From JALHMI01 sp964598535 (lineage in GTDB: Bacteria > Planctomycetota > Planctomycetia > Pirellulales > PALSA-1355), in contig CAZRCI010000025.1 in NCBI GenBank assembly GCA_964598535.1, positions 12,761 to 76,760 of the forward strand: 64,000 bases of DNA, in the 5' to 3' direction. Position numbers and translations under genes: made by a program. The stretch's first letter is position 1; every line of letters starts with the position of its first letter. The notes beneath the pieces are model-generated. The model was given only the letters and a program-made list of their open reading frames with translations. It was not told the DNA's origin and made no database searches. Positions 50,959 through 61,100 of this stretch are shown here, piece by piece.

Positions 50959-51942
50959 ATGTCCCAGGCGTCGGCTATCCCTGAACGTTTCGACTGGCGA
51001 GCCGCCGGCCTGCGCTACTTCAGCTATAACCGGCAACTCCGGCTGCAGTATGGCGGTCGGGTGCAAAAAGTTAGTATCGACGCTCGCTTCACCTGCCCCA
51101 ACGTGGACGGAACCGTCGCGATCGGGGGCTGCACCTTTTGCGACAACCGCAGCTTCAGCCCCAGCCGCCGAATTACGCGGCGCGAAATTGCCGACCAGAT
51201 CGAAACCGGCATTCGACAACTGCGTTTGCGCTACCACAAGGTCGACAAATTCATCGCCTATTTCCAACCGGCAACGAACACCTATGCCCCGGTCGACCGG
51301 TTGCGTGAAGTCTACGAAGAGGCCCTGGCGCATCCGGCGATTGTGGGGCTGGCGATCGGCACACGTCCGGATTGCGTACCCGACGACGTGCTCGGCCTGC
51401 TCGATGAAATCGGGCGGCGCACCCATCTTTCGGTCGAATATGGCATGCAGACCATGCACGACCATTCGCTCGATTGGATGAACCGTGGCCACCACCACGA
51501 CGCCACGCTCGATGCTGTGGAGCGCAGCCGGGGCCGTTCGTTCGAAATCTGTGCGCACATTATGCTGGGGCTTCCCGGCGAGTCGCATGCCGATATGCTG
51601 GCCACGGCGCGCGAAGTCGCCCGGCTACAATTCGACGCCGTGAAAATCCACAACTTGTATGCCGTCAAGAAAACGCCCTTGGCCGATCAGCTCACTCGCG
51701 GTGAAGTCACGCTCATGGAACGCGATGAATACCTGGCAACTTTGATCGAGTTCCTTGAACTGCTGCCGCCGACCATGATGATCGAACGCATCAGCGGCGA
51801 CGCACCGCCAGATTATTTTCTAGGACCCACGTGGTGCCTGGATAAGGCGGCCGTGCGTATGGCGTTCGAAGCCGAACTTGAACGACGTCAAACCTATCAA
51901 GGAAGGTTATACCCTCCGACAACCTCGATACCGGCCGCTTGA
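50959..51942 (+). CDS. Radical SAM protein, YhcC/TIGR01212 type
   Basis: I use ATG 50959 (MSQASAIPERF). The 327-residue protein has the radical SAM cysteine motif in SIDARFTCPNVDGTVAIGGC-TFC (Cys spaced CxnCxxC) near residue 45, and the family signatures QPATNTYAPVDRLREVYE, GLAIGTRPDCVPDDVLGLL, GMQTMHDHSLDWMNRGH and LGLPGESHADMLATA. Members of this subfamily are widespread but their reaction is not known. Its TGA is followed directly by the ATG of the aminotransferase gene, so both are probably co-translated. Confidence 0.9.
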   Translation: MSQASAIPERFDWRAAGLRYFSYNRQLRLQYGGRVQKVSIDARFTCPNVDGTVAIGGCTFCDNRSFSPSRRITRREIADQIETGIRQLRLRYHKVDKFIAYFQPATNTYAPVDRLREVYEEALAHPAIVGLAIGTRPDCVPDDVLGLLDEIGRRTHLSVEYGMQTMHDHSLDWMNRGHHHDATLDAVERSRGRSFEICAHIMLGLPGESHADMLATAREVARLQFDAVKIHNLYAVKKTPLADQLTRGEVTLMERDEYLATLIEFLELLPPTMMIERISGDAPPDYFLGPTWCLDKAAVRMAFEAELERRQTYQGRLYPPTTSIPAA

Positions 51943-52854
51943 ATGTCCCAACCTCTCGCTTTTTTGAACGGTCAATTGATACCCGCCTCGCAGGCCATGC
52001 TGCCCGTCTACGACGGAGGCTTTGTCCAAGGCACGACCGTCGCCGAACAGTTGCGCACGTTCGGCGGCAAACTGTTCCGGCTTGAAGATCACGTCGACCG
52101 GCTATTCCACTCTCTTTCGGTCGTGGGCATCGATCTCGAGATAACACGGGCCGGATTCATCGAAACGGCCGAAACGCTGGTCCGCCATAACTATCCGATG
52201 CTGGCGGCGGGCGACGATCTCGGATTGGCGATGTTTGTCACGCCGGGACCTTACCCTGCCATGGTCCGGCAGTCGGGCGAGGCCACCGTCTGCTTGCATT
52301 CCTTTCCCTTGCAATTTGGCCACTGGGCTGCGAAGTACGCTACCGGCGAGAGGCTTGCCACGACGGATGTGCGTCAGGTGCCCGAGGACTGCTGGCCTCC
52401 AGACCTGAAATGCCGCAGCCGCATGCACTACTATCTGGCCGACCGCGCCGCGCGCCGCATCCATCCTGGCAGTCGTGCCATCATGCTCGACCACGAGGGC
52501 TTCGTCGTCGAGGCAACCACGGCAAACATCGTACTTTTTCGCCACGCCGAGGGGCTCGTGTTACCCCCCGCGGAAAAAGTCTTGCCCGGCATTAGCCAGG
52601 CCGAGCTGCTGTCGATCGCGGCCGAGCAGGAAATCCCCTTTGTTCATCGCGACCTTCGCCTCGCGGACGTCCTCGGCGCGGACGAAGTCTTTCTGACCAG
52701 CACCTCACCGTGCATCCTGCCGGTTACTCACTGCAACGGGCAACCGATCGCAACCGGCCGTCCCGGGCTCACCTTTGCGGCATGCATCGCGGCTTGGAGC
52801 CAGCAGGTGGGGGTGGACATCGTCGCGCAAGCCCAGCAATTCGCTAGCCGCTAG
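51943..52854 (+). CDS. Class IV aminotransferase
   Basis: A 303-residue PLP enzyme of the branched-chain/D-amino-acid aminotransferase and aminodeoxychorismate lyase fold. Signs are GQLIPASQAMLPVYDGGFVQ, the catalytic Lys in PPDLKCRSRMHYYLAD near 160, the Glu in EGFVVEATTANIVLFR near 195, GISQAELLSIAAEQEIP, and DEVFLTSTSPCILPV. The exact reaction (branched-chain amino acids, D-amino acids, or folate branch pathway) cannot be told from sequence alone. It abuts the radical SAM gene. Confidence 0.88.
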   Translation: MSQPLAFLNGQLIPASQAMLPVYDGGFVQGTTVAEQLRTFGGKLFRLEDHVDRLFHSLSVVGIDLEITRAGFIETAETLVRHNYPMLAAGDDLGLAMFVTPGPYPAMVRQSGEATVCLHSFPLQFGHWAAKYATGERLATTDVRQVPEDCWPPDLKCRSRMHYYLADRAARRIHPGSRAIMLDHEGFVVEATTANIVLFRHAEGLVLPPAEKVLPGISQAELLSIAAEQEIPFVHRDLRLADVLGADEVFLTSTSPCILPVTHCNGQPIATGRPGLTFAACIAAWSQQVGVDIVAQAQQFASR

Positions 52855-52960
52855 CATTTCGCGTGCGAACCTTTCGCCTGCAAATCGTTCCTTTGGGAAT
52901 CTCGTCTTGCAGGAATCGAGGCGATCGTGAATGATCCCGCCCCGCTGAAATCTCTCACCC

Positions 52961-54307
52961 GTGGACACGACGAGCGTGTTGTCCGACAGTTGTCTTCCGG
53001 TTCCCGCGGCGGAAACATCGCGCCGCACGCCTACGTTTTTCTATGGCTGGATCATGGTGCCGCTGTCGATGGCGGCATTGATAGCCAGTTCACCCGGTCA
53101 AACCTTTGGCGTTTCGATTTTCAACGAATCGATGCGGCTGTCGCTCGACCTAAGCTACGGTGAGCTCACGGCTGCCTACATGCTTGGCACGCTGATCGGT
53201 GCGCTGCCAATCACCTATGTCGGTCAACTCATGGATCGACACGGCATTCGCCTGACGACGCTCGTCACGCTCACGTTATTCTGCCTGGCGTGCCTGGTGA
53301 CGGCGTTTGCGCAGGGGTGGGTTACCCTGGCCATTTCATTCACGCTGCTGCGCATGCTCGGTCCGGGCGCGCTCGGCTTTACGAGCGGCAACACCTTGCC
53401 ATACTGGTTTGAGCGGCGTTTGGGCATGGTCGAAGGTATCCGCCTGTTCGGCATGGCAGCCGCCATGCTGTTCATTCCTGCAATTAACGCTTCGCTACTG
53501 AATTCGTTTGGCTGGCGTGGGAGCTATGCGCTGCTCGGAATTGTCATCTGGTGCGTCACGTTTCCACTGTTCTGGTTCACCTATCGCGACCGCCCCGAAG
53601 AGGTCGGCCAGCGTCTGGACGGCGACACCACCGAGGCTCACGATCTGCTGCCGGCCGACTTCTGGTGGGGGCTGACGTTCGAACAGGCGACGCGTACCTT
53701 TTCGTTCTGGGTGGTAACGATCGGCAGCGCCTGCTTCTCGCTCATCCACACCGCGATTTTTTTCTGCGTGGTTCCCATCTTCCAGGAGCATGGCCTGACC
53801 GGCCACGATGCCGCCGTGGCGCTAACCGCGTTTGCCGGCAGCCTGGCAGTCATGCAACTCATTGGCGGCACGCTGGCGGACCACTTGCCTTCACGGTTTC
53901 TACTCGCCGTGGGCTTGTTCGGAATGGCGACCGGCGTGTTCCTGGTCAATGGCGCCTCGTCGGCCCGAATGGCCACGCTCGCCACCGGTTTGCTCGGGGC
54001 GTCACAGGGGATTTTCTTTGGCGCCGCACAACCGCTCTGGGCACGCTACTTCGGCCGGAGACATCTGGGCAAAATTCGCGGCATCTTAGCGACCATCAAT
54101 GTCGCCTCATCGAGCCTCGGGCCATTGGTTGCCGGCGTAACGCACGACGTCACCGGCGAGTTCAGCCTCTCGCTGCTGGCGTTTGCCGTAATTCCCGTGC
54201 CGGTAGCGATTCTTTCGTTGTGGGCAACCGCGCCGAAGCGGGAAACGGATGCACCGCTCGCCGCTCGACCGCTGCTCGAAAGCGCCGTGAAGTCGCGGGC
54301 CGCGTAG
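52961..54307 (+). CDS. MFS transporter
   Basis: A 448-residue protein starting at GTG 52961, with 12 predicted membrane helices (FYGWIMVPLSMAALIASS, AAYMLGTLIGALPITYVG, LTLFCLACLVTAFAQGW, SYALLGIVIWCVTFPLFWF, FWVVTIGSACFSLIHTAIFF, FLLAVGLFGMATGVFLVN). Between helices 2 and 3 is the MFS motif GQLMDRHGIRLTT. The sequence type, with YGW at the start and a central loop after helix 6 (DRPEEVGQRLDG), fits the oxalate/formate antiporter (OFA)-like subgroup, but the substrate is unknown. It stands alone. Confidence 0.88.
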   Translation: MDTTSVLSDSCLPVPAAETSRRTPTFFYGWIMVPLSMAALIASSPGQTFGVSIFNESMRLSLDLSYGELTAAYMLGTLIGALPITYVGQLMDRHGIRLTTLVTLTLFCLACLVTAFAQGWVTLAISFTLLRMLGPGALGFTSGNTLPYWFERRLGMVEGIRLFGMAAAMLFIPAINASLLNSFGWRGSYALLGIVIWCVTFPLFWFTYRDRPEEVGQRLDGDTTEAHDLLPADFWWGLTFEQATRTFSFWVVTIGSACFSLIHTAIFFCVVPIFQEHGLTGHDAAVALTAFAGSLAVMQLIGGTLADHLPSRFLLAVGLFGMATGVFLVNGASSARMATLATGLLGASQGIFFGAAQPLWARYFGRRHLGKIRGILATINVASSSLGPLVAGVTHDVTGEFSLSLLAFAVIPVPVAILSLWATAPKRETDAPLAARPLLESAVKSRAA

Positions 54308-54310
54308 CCC

Positions 54311-55360
54311 CTATCTGGCGTTCATATCGAGCGCCTCTTGGATCGGCCCCAGATAGACGTTCCGAAATATCTGAAAAATCAGAAAGACGATAATCAAGGC
54401 CACCAACGAGAAGACGAGAAATCCCAAGACGGCCGAGACGACCTTCAGGGCGCTACGAGCCTCTTCCTGATAGAGATTCGACATATTGCCCATCGTCTCG
54501 GCAAGCGTTCCGCTATGCTCGCCGACTTCAACCGCGCTCAGAAGCGTGGCGGGAAACGCGCCCGTTTGCGCCAGCGATTCATATACCGCATCGCCAGCGC
54601 CAATGGTTCGCATGACACGCTCGGTATGCTGCGTGTACAGCACGTTTCGAGTACTGGCAAGCGACAGGGCAAGCGCCTTGCGCGTATCCATACCCGTATT
54701 CAAAGTAACGTGCATGGCCCAAGTCAATCGCGCCAGCGAGAAGGTTTCCAAGGCGCCGCCAAGCTTGGGAACTCGCATCAAGGCGCGTTGGATGGGCGCA
54801 GCCCAAAGCGTGCCGCGCACCGTTGCGCGGTACAGCGCAAAGAAGACCGCGGCGATCGCCGCCAGAAACGTCAAATAAGTGATTAAGCCACTGGTCCCTT
54901 TGAGCCCAAAACCCAACGGGTCGCGATTGGAATTGGCAAGTTGAGGAACCGCCCCCATCACGAAAATCAGAAGCCCGACAACGCTCAACGCAAATACCAA
55001 CTGAAACACCGGCCAGGTGATCGCGCTCAGAAAGTTGCGCCGTACTTGTACCTGATGCTCGTAGTTGTCCGCTAACTGGCGAAAGACTTCTGGCAACTGG
55101 CCCGCTTCTTCTCCAATCCGCACCAACTCACGAAATAGCTCAGGAAAGTACCGGCCCGTCGCGTCCAAGGCCTCGCTCACCGAATCTCCTCGGTCGACGG
55201 CCTCGCTGATCGAGCCCAGGACGCGTCGAGCATTTCCACGGGCATTCTTGGCTTCCCGAGCCCAAACATTCCGAACATCCACGCCGGCGGTCAACGCGGT
55301 TCCCAGACGGCGGCACAGCGAGGCGAGTTCCTTGAGCGCAATTCGTGGTTCCCCGAACAT
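54311..55360 (-). CDS. Type II secretion system F-family protein
   Basis: I use ATG 55360 (MFGEPRIALKELAS). The 349-residue protein has the two GspF/PilC halves: LCRRLGTALTAGVDV to LVRIGEEAGQLPEVFRQLAD, a membrane helix (WPVFQLVFALSVVGLLIFVM), then the repeat ARLTWAMHVTLNTGMDTRKA to VEVGEHSGTLAETMGNM, and a C-terminal helix (VVSAVLGFLVFSLVALIIVF). These form the inner-membrane platform of type II secretion or type IV pili. It is alone, with no other pilus gene, as often in planctomycetes. Convergent with the MFS gene. Confidence 0.88.
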   Translation of the reverse strand: MFGEPRIALKELASLCRRLGTALTAGVDVRNVWAREAKNARGNARRVLGSISEAVDRGDSVSEALDATGRYFPELFRELVRIGEEAGQLPEVFRQLADNYEHQVQVRRNFLSAITWPVFQLVFALSVVGLLIFVMGAVPQLANSNRDPLGFGLKGTSGLITYLTFLAAIAAVFFALYRATVRGTLWAAPIQRALMRVPKLGGALETFSLARLTWAMHVTLNTGMDTRKALALSLASTRNVLYTQHTERVMRTIGAGDAVYESLAQTGAFPATLLSAVEVGEHSGTLAETMGNMSNLYQEEARSALKVVSAVLGFLVFSLVALIIVFLIFQIFRNVYLGPIQEALDMNAR

Positions 55361-55572
55361 CCTCAGGCCTCCCCAAGCCCTGCCTACGTTTCTCAAGCCT
55401 TGCCGACCTGTATCATACTGCCTCCGGTTCGCTCCTGCCGCACGACACGCTGCCGAAAAGCAACTAGCCCGAAGCACTGGCGAAGGACATTTATGTCGCC
55501 TCGCACATTGCTTCGGGCTAGCAGACGCGATTGGTGGTTAAAGGTCGGCCACCGAGGAGTGGCTGCATAAGG

Positions 55573-55824
55573 CTACTGGCAACATGGAGCCGCCATCGGC
55601 GCCGAAATCACGGGCGAGCCGACGGTGGTCATGCCTGCGCAAGGATCGCAGCATTGGACCGGTTGCGGACAACAAGGCAGCGGCTGGGCAGCGGCGGCCG
55701 GTTGGCGATTGCCAAACAGCAGGCTGCCAGGGCGCCAACCCGTGCCGCAACTGTTGTTGTGGAAGCAGCCGGTGGTACCGACTGTCAACAACGCCAGAGC
55801 AATCAGGAGGGCTAATCTGTACAT
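55573..55824 (-). CDS. Small Cys-rich lipoprotein
   Basis: ATG 55824 starts a lipoprotein signal peptide (YRLALLIALALLTVGTTGC) with a lipobox Cys at residue 20. The mature 64 residues are Cys- and Pro-rich (PCCPQPVQCCDPCAG, APCCQ) and probably disordered or disulfide-bonded. Small Cys-rich surface lipoproteins like this are frequent in planctomycetes, role unknown. It stands alone in a gene-poor stretch. Confidence 0.75.
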   Translation of the reverse strand: MYRLALLIALALLTVGTTGCFHNNSCGTGWRPGSLLFGNRQPAAAAQPLPCCPQPVQCCDPCAGMTTVGSPVISAPMAAPCCQ

Positions 55825-56241
55825 GGTTCTCTCCGGGCAGGAAAGTAATGGAGGGATCTTACTTCGCGCGCGCCACGGCGCACAAAGGGCGGGGTCGCCT
55901 GCCATTCCCTTGCCTCGAGAACGACGGGCTGCGCAACCATAGCTCACGCCCGGCGAATTGCAAACGCTTCGCGAAGCGTTGCACGGCGAGACCGAGTGCT
56001 CGGGGGACAAGACTGCGGAAGAAACCGGTTGTAGCGGCTAGCAAAAGAAACGGGAGACAACCGCCCAGCAAGGCAAGTCGCTACCAACACCAGGGCCATC
56101 AGCGCGGCGCCGCGGGCAATCGTGCCCCACTTGTGGCGTGACCTGTCGATCGGCGAATCGCGTGCAGACCACCGCCCAGGCGCCCCCCCCGCTCGAAACC
56201 AAGCGAAAAACTCCGGCGGGCATCTGTCAATTTAATGTGAT
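55825..56241. other. Intergenic region, nothing recognised
   Basis: About 420 bases between the lipoprotein and SpoVG genes, both minus-strand. Short open frames here give basic, low-complexity products and are not supported. Confidence 0.55.
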
Positions 56242-56862
56242 TTAGAAGATACCGGCGCCAAAGCCGTCCTGCGTAATGTCGCGCTGTTGCGCCGTCGTCG
56301 GCGGGGTGTGCGGCCCCGCGTTTCTCGACTGCTGCACATTTGGCAGCTTGTGAGGACTGCGCGGCTGGGGCTCGGCCGGCTGGACGTGCGTGGTTCGCTT
56401 GGCGGCCAGCTCGCGAGGACGTTCCACCGGCGCCGGAATGTCGAGCTCGTGATCGTAGTCCTCGTAGCTGGGCTTGTAGCCCGGGAGCTTTGAACGCTCG
56501 ACCTCGGCACGATATTCGCGAATCACACGTTCCTGAATCATCTCCCGGCAAGCGGAATTGATCGGATGCGCGATGTCGGCGTAGAGCTTCGCCCGTCCAT
56601 CTTCGTCTTTGACGTAACGGTCCTCATTGAGCCGCCCGCCGCACTGGTTGCAATGAGCGGCACGAAGATGGTTCTTGCAGCCACAGTTGGGGCAATGCGC
56701 CGTGAGCTTACGGCTGGGCATCGCGACAAACGGCCCGTTCGAGCCGTCAATAATTTTCAGGTCGCGAATGACAAAGCTGCTGTCGAAGGTGATCGAACAG
56801 AATGCCTGCAGCCGCTCGCTGGCCTCTTCCATGAGCTTGATGCGGACCTCAGTGATTTCCAC
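56242..56862 (-). CDS. spoVG: SpoVG-domain protein with inserted zinc ribbon
   Basis: The 206-residue protein starts like SpoVG (MEITEVRIKLME, then LQAFCSITFDSSFVIRDLKI and GPFVAMPSRK). The SpoVG fold is then interrupted by a zinc ribbon, HCPNCGCKNHLRAAHCNQCG, before it resumes with YADIAHPINSACREMIQERV. A long disordered Pro/Arg-rich tail follows. SpoVG is an RNA/DNA-binding regulator in Firmicutes and spirochaetes. The insert may add a nucleic-acid or protein contact. It lies 24 bases downstream of ispE, and the pair is probably co-transcribed. Confidence 0.9.
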   Translation of the reverse strand: MEITEVRIKLMEEASERLQAFCSITFDSSFVIRDLKIIDGSNGPFVAMPSRKLTAHCPNCGCKNHLRAAHCNQCGGRLNEDRYVKDEDGRAKLYADIAHPINSACREMIQERVIREYRAEVERSKLPGYKPSYEDYDHELDIPAPVERPRELAAKRTTHVQPAEPQPRSPHKLPNVQQSRNAGPHTPPTTAQQRDITQDGFGAGIF

Positions 56863-56886
56863 GGCCGTTCTCCTTACGAACTGGCG

Positions 56887-57810
56887 TTAATTGCATGTTC
56901 GGCAGACATAGACGCAACCTATGCCCCGCGAATGCAATCGTCCGGCGACTCGGCGGGCGTGCCGAGCGTGACGGCAAATGCCAAAGTAACTCGTTCCGCT
57001 GCCACTCATTTGTGCTGTCAGGCAGCCCTGAGCGGCAAACTCTCGCCGTACCCGCTCAATCCAAGGACTGAGACGGTCTGCAGCGGCTTCCAATTGATTG
57101 TGAACCAGATGCGTCAGCCCTCGCTGATCGCCTCGTTCGAGCGCCGCGATCAGCGGCTCGACTCTGCGCGGCTCGGCGGGCACGCGAGCATTCTGATAGA
57201 CGGCCGCAGTCGCCAGCCCAACAGGCGGGCGCACGACAACGAAGTGCATTGCCGGCAGGCTCGCGAGCGGCTCGATCCGCTCGCCGCGCCCGCGACAGAC
57301 CGCCGCTCCGCCATATATAAAGAAAGGAACATCGCTGCCCAACTCCGCGGCAACCTCAGAGAGTTGCGTTCGGGACCAACCGAGTCGCCAGAGTTCGTTG
57401 GCCGCCAAGAGCGCGGCGGCCGCATCGCTCGACCCGCCTCCTAGGCCGGCTAGCGAAGGAATACGCTTGAGCAGAGATAAAGAGATGCCACAATCGACGC
57501 CGGCCCGCTCTCGCAAAAGCGTCACGGCCCGATAGGCAAGGTTCTTCTCGGCCGGTGGCAACTCCCCGAATAATTCAGCGCCCACGGACACCGTCGAGCC
57601 ATGAGCTTCGGGCGCAGCCCAGCGACAAGCCAACTCGATGCGCCCGGACTCCAGTGGTTGCGCGGAGAGAGAGTCGAACAGGTCGATCGGCACCATGAGT
57701 GTTTCGATCTCATGGAACCCATCGGCGCGACGAGCCAACAGCTCAAAGAACAAATTCAGTTTCGCTGGCGTACGAACAACCACGCTCGTCGCTAGCCGGT
57801 GTACGTACAT
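56887..57810 (-). CDS. ispE: 4-diphosphocytidyl-2-C-methyl-D-erythritol kinase
   Basis: The 307-residue GHMP kinase phosphorylates CDP-ME to CDP-ME 2-phosphate in the MEP isoprenoid pathway. Motifs are VVRTPAKLNLFFELL (substrate Lys), GFHEIETLMVPIDLFD, the ATP loop IPSLAGLGGGSSDAAAALL near residue 115, SDVPFFIYGGAAVCRGRGE, and the C-terminal MSGSGTSYFGI. All are present at the usual length. It pairs with spoVG, recalling the ispE-spoVG neighbourhood of Bacillus. Cytosolic, essential in most bacteria with this pathway. Confidence 0.96.
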   Translation of the reverse strand: MYVHRLATSVVVRTPAKLNLFFELLARRADGFHEIETLMVPIDLFDSLSAQPLESGRIELACRWAAPEAHGSTVSVGAELFGELPPAEKNLAYRAVTLLRERAGVDCGISLSLLKRIPSLAGLGGGSSDAAAALLAANELWRLGWSRTQLSEVAAELGSDVPFFIYGGAAVCRGRGERIEPLASLPAMHFVVVRPPVGLATAAVYQNARVPAEPRRVEPLIAALERGDQRGLTHLVHNQLEAAADRLSPWIERVRREFAAQGCLTAQMSGSGTSYFGICRHARHARRVAGRLHSRGIGCVYVCRTCN

Positions 57811-58187
57811 GACAAGCGTTCCCTGCTTGCGTGACGCTGACCGAAATCAATCGTCAATTCGATCGATCATCTGTTACATACCGCCTACTCGTCGGGTTGA
57901 CACCGTGCCCCGCTGAACCAGGCCTGATAAACCGAGTCGAATTGTAACGAACCCGAACAACCGGTCAATCGAGAATTGGGCTTTTTCTGTCCGCTATCAT
58001 GTGGGGCAAGCACTCGTGCTGTGCCCCGCCACCCCCGGAAGAGTTTGTGGAGCGTCCCTCCGATTCATTCGGGCGACGTGCAACATGCCCCCAACGCGCA
58101 AGCCGTGTTGCAAAAACAAATAAGTGAGTACTTCTCTAAAGACGAAACCCCGAATCCCTGAACGTTGACAGATGCCTAGCAGGCTTG
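57811..58187. other. Intergenic region, nothing recognised
   Basis: About 380 bases between the ispE start and the stop of the RND pump gene. No convincing gene or consensus promoter is seen; it should contain the ispE promoter. Confidence 0.55.
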
Positions 58188-61100
58188 CTAGCCATCAAGG
58201 TCATCGTCGTCCTCATTAGACAGTTGTTCCTCGGCGTTGCGTTTGCCAAAGCACCAGAAAAGTGCCGGGTGGACGAAAAAATCGAGTAGCGTCGAGCTGA
58301 TAAGGCCGCCCAGGATTACAGTCGCCACCGGATAGAGGAGCTCCTTGCCTGGCTCCCCCGCGGCAAGCACGAGCGGAATCAACGCGATGCCCGCAGTCAG
58401 TGCTGTCATCAACATGGGCGCAAGCCGTTCCTTGCCCGCCCGTTCGATCATTTCGGGCGTGAAGCCCTCCCCTTCATAGCGCACCAGGTGTAAATAGTGA
58501 GCGATCAGCAGAATACCATTGCGCGAGGCGATTCCCGCCAGGGAGATAAAGCCAACCATGCTTGCCACGGTCAGCGACTGCCCCGTAGCGACCAGCGCCC
58601 CCACGGCTCCGATGGCAGCCATCGGAAGCGCCGCGAGCACTTGCAGCGAGAGGTTCACCGAGCGGAACAGCGTGTACAACGCCAGGAACATGCAGGCCAA
58701 GGAAACAAGGCTCAGCAGTCCGATCATACGCGTGGCATCCTGCTGACTCTCGAACTGTCCGCTAAACTCGACAAAGTAGCCTATCGGTAGCTTGGCTTGA
58801 ATGGGCGCCACGCGCTGTTGGATGTCGCTGACGACACTAGCCAGATCGCGCCCCGCCGTGTTGCACTGCACAATGACTCTGCGGCGCACATCCTCACGAT
58901 TGATCGTGTTGGGACCGGTGGCCTCTACCACGTTGGCCACGTCACTAAGCGGAATCTGGCCGCCAGCGGGGAGTTCGAGAGTGAGCCGCCGCAGTTGCTG
59001 CAGATCCTCGCGAAATGGATCGTCCAGCCGCACCAGCAGGTCGAACTTTTGCTGCCCGAGCACGACCTCGGAGACAACGTCTCCGTTCATCGCGGTTTGC
59101 ACAACCTCATTCACGTCCTTGGAATTCAGGCCGTAGGTCGCCAGCCTGTGGCGATCCAGTTCAACGCGCAACTGCGGGATCTCGATCTGCTGCTCGACCA
59201 ACAGGTCTTTGACGCCGGGGACACCCTGCATTGCCGCTTTCATCTCATTGGCCGTCGTACGCAATACGTTCAGATCGTCGCCATAGAGCTTGATGCCAAT
59301 CTGGGCTTTGACGCCAGAAAGCATATGCGAAATCAAGTGCTGGAGGGGTTGCTCGGCGGCAATCACCACCCCGGGCACCTGGGTCAATTCTTCGCGAATG
59401 TCTTCCAAAACTTGCTCGCGCGAACGGCCCGAGGAAGGATCAAAGCTGACAATGATTTCCGAGACATTCACCCCCTCGGCATGCTCGTCCAATTCGGCCC
59501 TTCCCGTCCGGCGGCCGAACGCCGTGACCCCCTGGATGTTCTTCAACCGCTTGTCCACCATCGCGGCAATCCGGTCGGACGTGTCGAGCGAGGTGCCTGG
59601 CGGCAGCAACACGTTGACCTGCACGGAACCTTCATTGAAGGGCGGCAGGAAGTCGCGTCCCAACTGCGTCACCACGAAGCAACTAACCGCGACCGCCCCC
59701 ACGACCGCCCCCAGAATCGGCCAGGGGTGCCGGACGCTGAACCGAATCGCAACGCCGGCCATGTTCTTGAGGCATCGGAGCAGCAGACCGTCCTTATCGT
59801 GAGCCATGAACCGCGCATTGGGCAACAACCAATAGGACAAGACCGGAGTCACCGTGAGTGAAACGAGAAGCGATGCCACGATCGACACGATGTAAGCCAC
59901 TCCCAACGGAGTGAACAGCCGGCCTTCGATACCCCCCAAGGCAAACAGCGGAATGAAAACCAACACCACCAAAATCGTGCTGAAAACGATCGAGTTGCGA
60001 ACTTCGCTGCTCGCTTCGTACACCACTCGCAGGGCTGGCTTGGGCTCCGCGCGTTGCTTGTTCTCGCGCAGTCGGCGAAAAATATTCTCCACGTCGACAA
60101 TCGCGTCATCCACCAACTCGCCAATGGCTACGGCCAGCCCTCCCAACGTCATCGTGTTGATGGACATGTTGCACCATTTGAACACGATGCCAGTCACCAG
60201 GATCGATAGCGGAATGGCTGTGAGCGTAATGAACGTAGTCCGAAAGTTCAGTAGGAATAGAAACAGCACGATGACGACCAGGATGCCGCCGTCGCGCAGC
60301 GCCTCGATAACGTTGCGAATCCCTAGCTCGATGAATCCCTTCTGCTGATAGACCTCGGGATTGATTCGAATGTCCGCGGGCAGCGAAGGCCGCAAGTCTT
60401 CGAGCGCCGCAATCACGTTGTCGGTCAATCGTCGCGTGTCAGTTCCCGGCTGTTTAGAGACGGTCAGGATGACGGCGGGTTCGCCGTTCACAGCCGCTTC
60501 GCCGCGCTTAACCTGGGGAGCTTCGACGATCCGCGCCACATGACGCAGGAGAACCGGTCGATCGGCGTTCGCCCGCACTACGACATCCTGCAACTCCCCG
60601 CTGGACTGAATGCGGCCGATGGATCGGACCAGGAACTCGTTGCCACCCCGGCTGAGATAGCCGCCAGTTGCGTTCGAATTGCTTTCGGCGACCGCCAGCT
60701 TGACCTCGGCGAGCGTGACACCATAGGTGCGCAAGTTGTCGGGATTGACGAGCACCTGGAACTGCTTTCGGCCGCCGCCCATCGTGATGACCTGCGCGAC
60801 GCCAGGAATCGTGAGCAACCGTTGACGGACGACCCAGTCTGCCAACGTGCGAACTTCCATCGGCGGCGTTTTGCCGCCTTCGCTCCACATCCCGATGTGC
60901 ATGATCTGCCCCATCACCGAGGAGATCGGACCAAGCTGTGGCTTGCTCCCTGCCGGCAACCGATCGGCCGCGAGCGCCAGCTTTTCAGTCACGATCTGGC
61001 GGTCCACATAGATGTTCGTCCCCCACTCAAACTCGACGTAAATTACGGACAACCCAACCCCCGAGGAGCTGCGAACCGCTTGGACTCCGGTCGCTCCGTT

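Noticed and set aside
50656..51588. Minus-strand frame opposite the radical SAM gene
   Set aside because: It is antisense to a well-conserved enzyme, and its composition is that of a shadow frame.
55584..56141. Plus-strand frame across the lipoprotein gene
   Set aside because: It overlaps a clear lipoprotein in antisense and is rich in Arg and Gln without structure.
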